From Caldifarciminota bacterium (GTDB lineage: Bacteria; WOR-3; Hydrothermia; UBA1063; CAJXJZ01), in assembly GCA_027073945.1 (NCBI GenBank), contig JALTEL010000203.1:1-9210 (forward strand): DNA of 9,210 nt. Reading direction: 5' to 3'. The notes beneath the pieces were generated by a model that saw nothing but the letters and a program-made list of their open reading frames with translations, had not been told where the DNA came from and made no database searches. Of this stretch, positions 1 to 6,129 are shown piece by piece. The stretch's first letter is position 1; each line of letters starts with the position of its first letter. The translations under genes were made by a program, and so were the position numbers.

Positions 1-223
1 CTCCTGCCTCTTTCAAAGCCTTTAAAACAGGTTCGGGTTTTATAACCATGCCTGCTCCGCCTCCATAAGGATAATCATCAACCTCTTTGGGTGAATTTGC
101 GAAATCTTTTAAATTGAGAAAATCAACGGACAGTTTGGCATTTTCAATGACTCTGTGCAGAGGCCCGTATTTTAATATGCCTTCGAACATTTCTGGAAAG
201 AGAGTGATAATGGTAAACTTCAT
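1..223 (-). CDS. trmD: tRNA (guanine-N1)-methyltransferase TrmD, N-terminal part (cut by window edge)
   Basis: TrmD methylates G37 of tRNAs with S-adenosylmethionine, which prevents +1 frameshifting. Only the first 74 codons are inside the window. They read [15 protein letters not shown] at the N-terminus, followed near residues 49-60 by the diagnostic VDDYPYGGGAGMV stretch and then KPEP, all hallmarks of the SPOUT-fold TrmD family. The ATG at 223-221 overlaps the rimM TGA (222-220) as ATGA, so translation is probably coupled to rimM; a GAGGGA Shine-Dalgarno-like stretch precedes it inside rimM. It is the last visible member of the rpsP-khpA-rimM-trmD cluster. In many bacteria rplS follows trmD, but that would lie outside the window. 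The C-terminal domain and the trefoil knot cannot be checked here. Confidence 0.96.
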   Translation of the reverse strand, partial: MKFTIITLFPEMFEGILKYGPLHRVIENAKLSVDFLNLKDFANSPKEVDDYPYGGGAGMVIKPEPVLKALKEAG

Positions 224-726
224 AAATCCCTCAATCCGTCTATGAGAGAAATGTGAACAGTAGAGCTTTTCATGTCAATATTCCTGACAAACGCACTTAC
301 GAATGGAACAAGAAATTCCTTTTCACCTTTTACTTTCATATACCACCTTCCTGAGAGCTCCTGCATGTCAGTTAATTTCCCAAGTTCCCTATCATTTTCA
401 AACACTTTCATACCAACAAGCTCAAATGCATAGAACTCATTGACATTATTTTTTTTCAAAAGCCTATTTTTATCAATAAATAGATATTTATTCCGTAATT
501 CTTCGGCCTCATCTCTATTATTTATCTCTTTAAATGAGGCTATATTTTGTCTATATCCCATAAGACTTTCAAGATTAAGTTCTTTCATTTCTGCCATATA
601 TTCTATATAGAATTGTTTGTAAGTTTTTATCTCATCAGGAGAAGCCAAGAGGTGGAGTTTGACCCCACCTCTCAACTTAAAAGGTTTTATTATTCTGGCT
701 ACAGCAATAAAGGAGTCACTATTCAA
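220..726 (-). CDS. rimM: Ribosome maturation factor RimM
   Basis: RimM binds the 30S head near protein S19 and assists late maturation of 16S rRNA. The 168-residue product has the usual two parts. The N-terminal domain starts with [15 protein letters not shown] (family pattern: G-I-hydrophobic-K/G-P-F/H-G-L-K/R-G-E-V). A C-terminal PRC-barrel begins around residue 102 with ELVGMKVF and continues to FLVPFV and a final DGLRDL. The start is a TTG at 726-724; no ATG or GTG lies between it and the conserved N-terminus, and a GGAG sits 4 nt upstream. The TTG overlaps the khpA stop by 8 bp, and the rimM stop overlaps the trmD start. Its place between khpA and trmD is the canonical one and supports the call. 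The PRC-barrel is a little compact, with GRWYMKVKG in place of the longer D-x-L-V-V segment usual in the family. Confidence 0.95.
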   Translation of the reverse strand: MNSDSFIAVARIIKPFKLRGGVKLHLLASPDEIKTYKQFYIEYMAEMKELNLESLMGYRQNIASFKEINNRDEAEELRNKYLFIDKNRLLKKNNVNEFYAFELVGMKVFENDRELGKLTDMQELSGRWYMKVKGEKEFLVPFVSAFVRNIDMKSSTVHISLIDGLRDL

Positions 727-958
727 GAATCTCCAGTACTGCCCTTTTACCTTTTTTCATTGCCGCTGCTGAGATTATCGCACGAATAGCTTTTGCCGTT
801 CTGCCTTCCTTACCTATGACCTTTCCAAGGTCACCTTCACCCACTTTCAGCTCGTATATCACGGTTTTTTCGCCAGGTATCTCTTTTACCGATACCAGAT
901 CCGGATGGTCCACCAGTTCTTTTGCTATGTATTCTATGAGTTCATGCAGTTCTCCCAT
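719..958 (-). CDS. khpA: KH-domain RNA-binding protein KhpA (YlqC family)
   Basis: A small single KH-domain protein of 79 residues, the normal length for KhpA. The central [15 protein letters not shown] stretch carries the GxxG RNA-contact loop (G49-K-E-G52) followed by the expected helix. In Gram-positive bacteria KhpA pairs with KhpB (Jag/EloR) to bind many transcripts and affect cell division and envelope growth; whether this organism has KhpB cannot be seen here. The ATG at 958-956 has a near-perfect AGGAGGT 6 nt upstream. It lies 15 bp after rpsP and overlaps rimM by 8 bp, the standard rpsP-khpA-rimM-trmD arrangement. Family identity is very secure; the exact regulatory role is inferred from homologues. 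Confidence 0.95.
   Translation of the reverse strand: MGELHELIEYIAKELVDHPDLVSVKEIPGEKTVIYELKVGEGDLGKVIGKEGRTAKAIRAIISAAAMKKGKRAVLEILE
731..734 (-). promoter_or_regulatory. Shine-Dalgarno deciding the TTG start of rimM
   Basis: GGAG on the minus strand, 4 nt upstream of the TTG at 726-724 and inside the 3' end of khpA. With no other start codon before the conserved RimM N-terminus, it supports the TTG start and an 8-bp overlap with khpA. The spacing is on the short side. Confidence 0.55.
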
Positions 959-973
959 TTTAGTACCTCCTGT

Positions 974-1228
974 TTATGATTCTACCACTTCTTTTGTGGA
1001 TTTTTTATACAGTTCTACGAGTGATTTTACTCTTGGGGACATTTGTGCCCCTACAGCCAGCCATTTCTCGACATCTTCTATTTTCATGTCGAAACTTTTT
1101 TTCAACGGGTCATAGAAACCGAGTATTTTATTAGTTTTACCTTTAACAGCCCTTCTTGAATCTGCCACAACAATTCTATAGTGAGGTCTGTTCCTTTTAC
1201 CAACTCTTTGAAGTCTTATTTTTACCAC
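974..1228 (-). CDS. rpsP: 30S ribosomal protein S16
   Basis: S16 is a small primary 16S rRNA-binding protein of the 30S body. The 84-residue product matches the family: MVKIRLQRVGKRNRPHYRIV at the start, then VADSR near residue 22, LGFYDPL near residue 36, and a C-terminal helix rich in lysine (VKSLVELYKK). The loop usually written RDG+xIE is RAVKGKTNK here, an ordinary variant. The start is GTG at 1228-1226, supported by GAGGAGG with a 5-nt spacer. It is the first gene after the third promoter in the window (TTGAAA-17-TATAAT), so it probably leads its own transcript as well as being read through from rpe. The gap to khpA is 15 bp. Confidence 0.97.
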   Translation of the reverse strand: MVKIRLQRVGKRNRPHYRIVVADSRRAVKGKTNKILGFYDPLKKSFDMKIEDVEKWLAVGAQMSPRVKSLVELYKKSTKEVVES

Positions 1229-1233
1229 TTTTT

Positions 1234-1240
1234 CCTCCTC
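1234..1240 (-). promoter_or_regulatory. Strong Shine-Dalgarno for the GTG start of rpsP
   Basis: GAGGAGG on the minus strand, 5 nt before the GTG at 1228-1226. It is one of the strongest ribosome binding sites in the window and fits the high expression expected of a ribosomal protein. It decides for GTG as the start. Confidence 0.8.
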
Positions 1241-1256
1241 TTAGGTACAGGTATTT

Positions 1257-1285
1257 ATTATACAACATGTCTAACATTCTTTCAA
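1257..1285 (-). promoter_or_regulatory. Predicted sigma70-type promoter for rpsP-khpA-rimM-trmD
   Basis: On the minus strand, TTGAAA (1285-1280) and a perfect TATAAT (1262-1257) are separated by exactly 17 bp. The -35 element lies in the last codons of rpe, and the -10 element lies in the 42-bp rpe-rpsP gap. Transcription would start near 1250, giving a leader of about 20 nt that holds the GAGGAGG ribosome binding site. This would let the ribosomal-protein operon be transcribed apart from the upstream run. Predicted from sequence only. Confidence 0.65.
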
Positions 1286-1915
1286 GTTTTTGATTGCCTC
1301 TTCAATATTGGCGGACTTAAAAACATATGAACCGGATACGGCAATATCTACCCATTGCCTGACAAGTTTAATCGTTTTTTCATTAATACCGCCGTCTATC
1401 TCAATTGCAAAGTTGAGCTTTTTAGTTTCTCTTATTCTATACAGTTCTTTAACTCTCTCAACCATATCCATTTTGAAAGTCTGTCCGTAGAATCCGGGGT
1501 GCACACTCATGACAAGCACCAAATCCACACTCTGTGTGAGATAAGGTATTATATTAGAAAGAGGTGTCTCCGGATTTAGTGTAATTCCTGCCATTTTCCC
1601 AAGCTTATGTATATTTTTTATAATTTCGGTTTTATCACCGCGGGATTCCACATGAACCGTTATGTACCTTGCCCCTGCTTTTGCGAACTGTTCTATATAC
1701 TTTATAGGGTCTATTATCATCAGATGTGCATCACAGGGAATGGTTGCCACACTGCAGATTTCTTTTGATATGTCAGGACCGAATGTTATATTATCCACGA
1801 AAACTCCATCCATGATGTCAAGATGCAGAAGGTCAGCCCCCGCCTGTTCAACAGCCTTTATTTCCTCTTCTATTTTTGTAAATCTGGCAGCTATAATCGA
1901 TGGTGCGACTTTCAT
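1271..1915 (-). CDS. rpe: Ribulose-phosphate 3-epimerase
   Basis: Rpe interconverts D-ribulose 5-phosphate and D-xylulose 5-phosphate in the pentose phosphate pathway. The 214-residue product is a full-length TIM barrel: APSI (residues 4-7) at the N-terminus; HLDIMDG with the metal/catalytic residues H31, D33 and M35; DAHLM with H64; SVHPGFYGQTF (137-147) in the flexible loop; EIDGGI with D174; and SGSYVF (194-199) for phosphate binding. The expected metal ligands and both catalytic aspartates are present. The loop usually written VNPGFGGQ is VHPGFYGQ here, and the N-terminal ILSADF is IIAARF, so the protein is somewhat divergent. The ATG overlaps the TGA of the upstream HD-domain gene as ATGA, so coupling is likely. 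The last codons hold the -35 element of the rpsP promoter. Confidence 0.95.
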   Translation of the reverse strand: MKVAPSIIAARFTKIEEEIKAVEQAGADLLHLDIMDGVFVDNITFGPDISKEICSVATIPCDAHLMIIDPIKYIEQFAKAGARYITVHVESRGDKTEIIKNIHKLGKMAGITLNPETPLSNIIPYLTQSVDLVLVMSVHPGFYGQTFKMDMVERVKELYRIRETKKLNFAIEIDGGINEKTIKLVRQWVDIAVSGSYVFKSANIEEAIKNLKEC

Positions 1916-2490
1916 GTGCCCTTTCGCATATCCTTCAGTATTGTAGCGAGTTCCAGAGTTAATTTATTCAAAGAAACATTATTGTTGTTAAAATCCGAAT
2001 TAAAAAATCTATCTAAATTTTTTACGCCATTTTTCTCAAGCAAGGCGGCTGAAAGCATTAATTCCAGCTTGTCCACGCCGCGAACGAGTTTGGCCTCCGG
2101 TGTGTCACCTCTTTCAAATTCCTCAAAAAGCCGCAGAATTTTCTTCCCCGCGTCTTCCTCTAAAATGGATACAAGCTCTGAAACCGCTTTTAATTCTCCC
2201 AGTGCAACCTGCTCTTTACCCAGGAGCTCTCTTGCTTTGAGGTGCAGGTCGCTTATAAGAGATTCGCCTGTTTCATGAATTAAAGCCATTTCAACTGCTT
2301 TCTCAAGATTGAAGTTATGATTTTTCTCCTTTTCAATCATCCCAAGGACAAGAGTAATATAAGCAACGAGAAAACTGTGGTCCGCAACGCTCTCCGGATT
2401 TGTAACGCCGTAATATGAAAAACCACTTCTTTCTGTACGTTTTAGCCTTTCAATATGTTCAAAAAATTCAATCAGCCTTTTTGGGTTCAT
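1912..2490 (-). CDS. HD-domain phosphohydrolase, YfbR/HDDC2 (5'-deoxynucleotidase)-like
   Basis: A 192-residue protein of the HD superfamily, resembling YfbR/HDDC2 enzymes that remove the phosphate from deoxynucleoside 5'-monophosphates. The N-terminus IERLKRTERSGF is followed by NPESVADHSF (H38), the core MALIHETGES (H72, E73, E76), SDLHLKARELLG and, downstream, VDKLE (D140), in the order expected for this family. The second metal ligand pair, normally HD, is HE here (CAT GAA), so metal binding may differ. I chose the ATG at 2490: it has AGGA 5 nt upstream and gives the usual N-terminus. A longer in-frame form from 2541 would add 17 basic residues overlapping ftsH. It overlaps ftsH by 23 bp and rpe by ATGA. 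A role in nucleotide turnover beside hpt is plausible; the substrate is not provable from sequence. Confidence 0.85.
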   Translation of the reverse strand: MNPKRLIEFFEHIERLKRTERSGFSYYGVTNPESVADHSFLVAYITLVLGMIEKEKNHNFNLEKAVEMALIHETGESLISDLHLKARELLGKEQVALGELKAVSELVSILEEDAGKKILRLFEEFERGDTPEAKLVRGVDKLELMLSAALLEKNGVKNLDRFFNSDFNNNNVSLNKLTLELATILKDMRKGT

Positions 2491-4315
2491 TCTCTTCCTG
2501 CTCTTTCTGTTCTGTAATTCCAAGTATTTTGTCCAGTTCATCTCCGGTTATTGTTTCCTTCTCCAGCAGTAAATTCGCCGTCTCATCGAGCTCTTTTTTG
2601 TGGTTTTTCAATATATTCTCAGCCTTAGTCTCAGACTCTCTTATAATTCTCTTTATTTCATCGTCTATTTCTTTTGCCGTTTCTTCGGAGTAGTACCTTC
2701 TCACTCCCATTTCTCTTCCCAAAAAGATTTCCTCTTCGGTCTTTCCAAAAGTAACTGGGCCTATCCGCTCAGACATGCCCCATTCACAAACCATTTTTCT
2801 TGTGAGTTTCGTGGCTCTTTCAAGGTCGTCCGCTGCTCCTGTTGTCTCTTCGTTGAAGATAATTCTCTCTGCAGCGCGTCCCCCGAGCATGATGGCAATT
2901 GTATTCAGAAGATAGTTCTTGGAATAGAGATGTCTGTCCTTTACAGGTAGTGATTGGGTTACACCCAATGCCCTGCCTCTTGGTATTATCGTGATTTTGT
3001 GTACAGGGTCTGTGCCGGGTAGAAGTCGCGTGACAATAGCATGCCCGGATTCATGGTACGCAATTTTCTTTCGCTCATCCTCTGACATGACAAGGCTTTT
3101 TCTTGCTACCCCCATTATAACCTTGTCTTTTGCCTCTTCAAAATGATTCATACCTACTTTTTCTTTATTTTCTCTTGCTGCAAGCAAAGCCGCTTCATTA
3201 ACGAGATTCTCGAGGTCTGCACCGGTAAACCCAGGGGTTTGTTTGGCAATAACGGATAAATCGACGCTTTCATCGAGAGGGACATTCTTGGCGTGTATTT
3301 TTAATATAGCTTCCCTTCCACGCACATCTGGAACAGGCACGACAATTTGCCTGTCAAACCTTCCCGGGCGCAAAAGAGCAGGGTCTAATATATCAGGTCT
3401 ATTGGTCGCAGCCATTACAACTATACCCTCAGAAGTGTCAAAACCGTCCATTTCTACCAGCATTTGATTCAATGTTTGCTCGCGTTCGTCATGCCCTCCC
3501 CCGAGGCCTGCGCCCCTCAATCTGCCAACGGCATCAATTTCATCTATGAATATTATACAAGGTGCATTAACTTTGGCCTGAGTGAACAGGTCTCTGACGC
3601 GTGCTGCACCGACACCTACAAATAATTCAACAAACTCCGAGCCGGATATTGAGAGGAAGGGCACCTCAGCTTCACCTGCAACGGCTTTTGCCAGCAAAGT
3701 TTTCCCTGTTCCGGGAAGCCCTACGAGCAGTACTCCTTTAGGTATCCTTGCGCCTATCAGTTTGTATTTCGCAGGAGATTTAAGGAAATCTATAACTTCT
3801 TTAAGTTCTTCTTTGGCCTCATCACATCCTGCAACATCCTTGAATGATATATTTAATCTTTTTTCCTTGGATATTTTAACACCGCTCTGACCGAATTTCA
3901 ATGCATCCTTTGCTCCGGAATTCATTCTTCCCATCAGGAAAAACCAGAAAAGTCCCAGTATCAATAACCACGGAACCCAGCCGACTATAATGTCCCAGTA
4001 TACATCATTCGATTTTGCTTTGATCTGCACCCCTTTTGCAGTGAGTTTGTGGATAAGATCAGTGTCCGGATAGGGGAGTTTGGTTTTAAACTCCATATAT
4101 TTTACCTTTTTTTCCTCAAATGGGACTTTAAATTTTCCATTAACATTGGTATTTTTTATGACTACTGACTTTATATTGCCTTTTTCGAATTGTTCAATGA
4201 AATCAGAATAGGTTATATTAACGGATTTGTTGTAATTCATTATGTAGTTGCCTATTATAACAACGGACAGGAATATCACTGTCCATATTAATATGGTTTT
4301 TATACTGGAATTCAA
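2468..4315 (-). CDS. ftsH: ATP-dependent zinc metalloprotease FtsH
   Basis: FtsH is a membrane-anchored AAA+ protease that extracts and degrades damaged membrane proteins and short-lived regulators. The 615-residue product has the full family layout: transmembrane helix 1 (about 7-26), an extracytoplasmic domain (about 27-108), helix 2 (about 109-129), then the AAA+ module with Walker A GLPGTGKT (199-206), pore motif FVGVG (232-236), Walker B IIFIDE (254-259) and the second region of homology [19 protein letters not shown] (304-322). The protease domain has HESGH (421-425, zinc ligands and catalytic E422) and an aspartate of GAADD (493-497) as third ligand. The C-terminus is a charged tail. 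The start is TTG at 4315-4313, with AAAGGAG 8 nt upstream; the next ATG is codon 26, after helix 1. The TTG overlaps the hpt TGA. Confidence 0.98.
   Translation of the reverse strand: MNSSIKTILIWTVIFLSVVIIGNYIMNYNKSVNITYSDFIEQFEKGNIKSVVIKNTNVNGKFKVPFEEKKVKYMEFKTKLPYPDTDLIHKLTAKGVQIKAKSNDVYWDIIVGWVPWLLILGLFWFFLMGRMNSGAKDALKFGQSGVKISKEKRLNISFKDVAGCDEAKEELKEVIDFLKSPAKYKLIGARIPKGVLLVGLPGTGKTLLAKAVAGEAEVPFLSISGSEFVELFVGVGAARVRDLFTQAKVNAPCIIFIDEIDAVGRLRGAGLGGGHDEREQTLNQMLVEMDGFDTSEGIVVMAATNRPDILDPALLRPGRFDRQIVVPVPDVRGREAILKIHAKNVPLDESVDLSVIAKQTPGFTGADLENLVNEAALLAARENKEKVGMNHFEEAKDKVIMGVARKSLVMSEDERKKIAYHESGHAIVTRLLPGTDPVHKITIIPRGRALGVTQSLPVKDRHLYSKNYLLNTIAIMLGGRAAERIIFNEETTGAADDLERATKLTRKMVCEWGMSERIGPVTFGKTEEEIFLGREMGVRRYYSEETAKEIDDEIKRIIRESETKAENILKNHKKELDETANLLLEKETITGDELDKILGITEQKEQEENEPKKAD
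2496..2499 (-). promoter_or_regulatory. Shine-Dalgarno choosing the internal start of the HD-domain gene
   Basis: AGGA (within GCAGGAAGAGA) lies 5 nt upstream of the ATG at 2490-2488, inside the 3' end of ftsH. It supports this start over the in-frame ATG at 2541, which would only add an unconserved basic extension. Confidence 0.6.
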
Positions 4316-4836
4316 AGTAAAATCTCCTTTATATAACGCAGGTTTCTGTATTTTTCTGCGTAATCAAGTCCATATCCGACGAGAAATCTGTCAGGTACCT
4401 GAAAGCCTATGTAATCAGCTTCAATATCAACGGCTCTTCTTTCTTTTTTGTCCAGCAGCGCGCATATTTTTAAGGAAGCAGGACCTCTTGACAGAAGTAA
4501 TTTCTTTATGTATTTAAGTGTCAGTCCCGTATCAATAATGTCTTCAATAATTAGCACATGCCTATTCTTAACAGGTGTTTGAAGGTCTTTCAATATCTTT
4601 ACTTCGCCCGTGGTCTCGGTAAATTTCCCGTAGCTTGACACGGATAAAAAATCAATTTCAACATCTATGCTCATTGCGCGAACGAGGTCAGACATAAAGA
4701 TGAAAGAGCCCTTCAGTATGCCCACAAGTAGAGGTGTTTTATCCCTGTATTCATTATCAAGTACAAGGGCCATTTCGTCTATTCTCTGTCTGATTTTCTC
4801 TTCAGTTATCAAATATCCAGAATTTTTTACATTCAT
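4312..4836 (-). CDS. hpt: Hypoxanthine (guanine) phosphoribosyltransferase
   Basis: Hpt salvages hypoxanthine and guanine to IMP and GMP using PRPP. The 174-residue product has the family motifs in order: LVGILKGSFIFMSDL with the pyrophosphate-binding LKGS loop (41-44), the flexible-loop SSYG (67-70), the PRPP-binding motif IIEDIIDTGLT (96-106) with the acidic pair E98-D99, the purine-contact DK (129-130), and FLVGYGLDY (151-159) near the C-terminus. The ATG at 4836 gives the usual N-terminal length; it overlaps the end of tilS by 35 bp, and a GGAG lies 10 nt upstream. The stop overlaps the TTG start of ftsH. The tilS-hpt-ftsH order is the same as in many Firmicutes, and it supports all three calls. 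Confidence 0.97.
   Translation of the reverse strand: MNVKNSGYLITEEKIRQRIDEMALVLDNEYRDKTPLLVGILKGSFIFMSDLVRAMSIDVEIDFLSVSSYGKFTETTGEVKILKDLQTPVKNRHVLIIEDIIDTGLTLKYIKKLLLSRGPASLKICALLDKKERRAVDIEADYIGFQVPDRFLVGYGLDYAEKYRNLRYIKEILL
4324..4330 (-). promoter_or_regulatory. Shine-Dalgarno deciding the TTG start of ftsH
   Basis: AAAGGAG on the minus strand with an 8-nt spacer to TTG (4315-4313). It sits inside the 3' end of hpt. The next in-frame ATG would delete the first membrane helix, so this site settles the rare TTG start. Confidence 0.8.
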
Positions 4837-6127
4837 GTCTTTTTATCTCCAGTGTTAAATCACCCCTTGTTTTTAATCTATATAAACCGGGTACCAGTAT
4901 GATGGTTCCCTCATGTTCAAAAACAGGCCATATACTTCTTCTCCATGCGGGAATTTTATTTTCCATAAATATCTTTTTGAGTTTTTTTTTCTTTCCGTCT
5001 TTTAACAGTACCCTGTCTCCGTCATTTCTAACTCTCATGTTTAATGGTAAGGCATCGGCTGCAATATCATATATAAAACTGTTGTCAGGGCTATTACATT
5101 TTTTTGTTATATTAATTTCCATATTGATTTCCTCGGCTATAAACAGGCCTGTACTTTCAAAAGTAACGGATTTAAAATGTGGGATTTTTCTGTATACCAC
5201 CACATCTCTGAAGGATGCTTCTACATGTTGTTCGCCTAATTCCAACTTACCTCCATTTTTAATTACACTATATAGAGATTCAACCTCCTGAAAATTTTTC
5301 CCGAATTTGTCTTTTAAAAAATACAGGAGCAGGCTTTTATGATAATCCAGAAGTCTCAAACGGTCAAATAGTATAAGGTTATTGTCACTGTATTTTATAG
5401 AATGCATTTCTATTATTTTTGATTGCTCTTTGAAGAAATTATCGTACTCTCTCATAATAATACTGTTTTTCAGGATGTTGTGCTCGTAAGCTGGGTTTAC
5501 CTGAGCCAACATCGGGGAAATGCGATTTCGTATAAAATTCCTTTTGAAAGTATCGCTTTTGTTGCTGGTGTCCAGAACATAATCAATGCCTTTGCGTTTT
5601 AGATAAGCTTCTATATCGTTTTTTGATATGTACAGAAGCGGCCTTATTATGCTTGAACGTTTGACAGGAATACCTGATAGGGCTTTTATGCCTCCTCCTC
5701 TTAAGAGGTTTAATATGACGGTTTCTGCATTATCCGTTGCAGTATGCCCGAGTGCTATTTTAACATTCCCAAGACCTTTTGCAATGTTTTCAAGCATAGA
5801 ATATCTTACCTTTCGGGCGAGCTCTTCGTTCACAGACTTGTTGTCGGGAAAATTTGCTCTCTCGACAAAAAGATGCACCTTTTTATCCTCACACATTTCT
5901 TTTACAAAGTTTTCATCCCTGTCGGATTCTTTTTTCCTTATGTTGTGGTTGATGTGTGCTGCATAGATTTCTTTTATACCCAGGCTCTTTCTCAGCTCAA
6001 GGAGTATATGAAGCAGAAAGGTGGAATCAGGACCACCGGACAGGGCAACCAGTATATTATCACCAGATTTTATCAGTTCGTTTTCTCTAACGCACTTGTA
6101 GAATTGTTCAAGCAGGCTTTTGTTCAT
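4802..6127 (-). CDS. tilS: tRNA(Ile)-lysidine synthase TilS
   Basis: TilS attaches lysine to C34 of the tRNA-Ile with anticodon CAU, changing its decoding from AUG to AUA; the gene is essential in most bacteria. The 441-residue product has the N-type ATP pyrophosphatase P-loop SGGPDS (30-35), LGHTATDNAET (126-136) and LRGGGIKALSGI (142-153), then RPLL and RNFIRN (196-201). A middle helical region follows, and a C-terminal TilS_C domain from about 365 (MRVRNDGDR, KKLKKIFMENKIPAWRR, WPV). This is full length, close to the E. coli enzyme. The ATG lies 2 bp after the TGA of the upstream outer-membrane gene (TGACAATG) with no clear Shine-Dalgarno, so reinitiation or coupling is likely. Codons 380-382 and a neighbouring base form an A9 run (4982-4990), which may be prone to slippage. 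Confidence 0.96.
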   Translation of the reverse strand: MNKSLLEQFYKCVRENELIKSGDNILVALSGGPDSTFLLHILLELRKSLGIKEIYAAHINHNIRKKESDRDENFVKEMCEDKKVHLFVERANFPDNKSVNEELARKVRYSMLENIAKGLGNVKIALGHTATDNAETVILNLLRGGGIKALSGIPVKRSSIIRPLLYISKNDIEAYLKRKGIDYVLDTSNKSDTFKRNFIRNRISPMLAQVNPAYEHNILKNSIIMREYDNFFKEQSKIIEMHSIKYSDNNLILFDRLRLLDYHKSLLLYFLKDKFGKNFQEVESLYSVIKNGGKLELGEQHVEASFRDVVVYRKIPHFKSVTFESTGLFIAEEINMEINITKKCNSPDNSFIYDIAADALPLNMRVRNDGDRVLLKDGKKKKLKKIFMENKIPAWRRSIWPVFEHEGTIILVPGLYRLKTRGDLTLEIKRHECKKFWIFDN

Positions 6128-6129
6128 TG

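Noticed and set aside
1823..2278. Plus-strand open frame of 151 codons across the rpe/HD-gene junction
   Set aside because: It lies antisense to two well-supported genes, its product is a low-complexity Ser/Phe-rich sequence with no recognisable motif, and it has no clear ribosome binding site.
2491..2541. N-terminal extension of the HD-domain protein starting at ATG 2541
   Set aside because: It adds 17 basic residues not typical of the family and overlaps ftsH by 74 bp, while the ATG at 2490 has a good ribosome binding site and gives the normal N-terminus.
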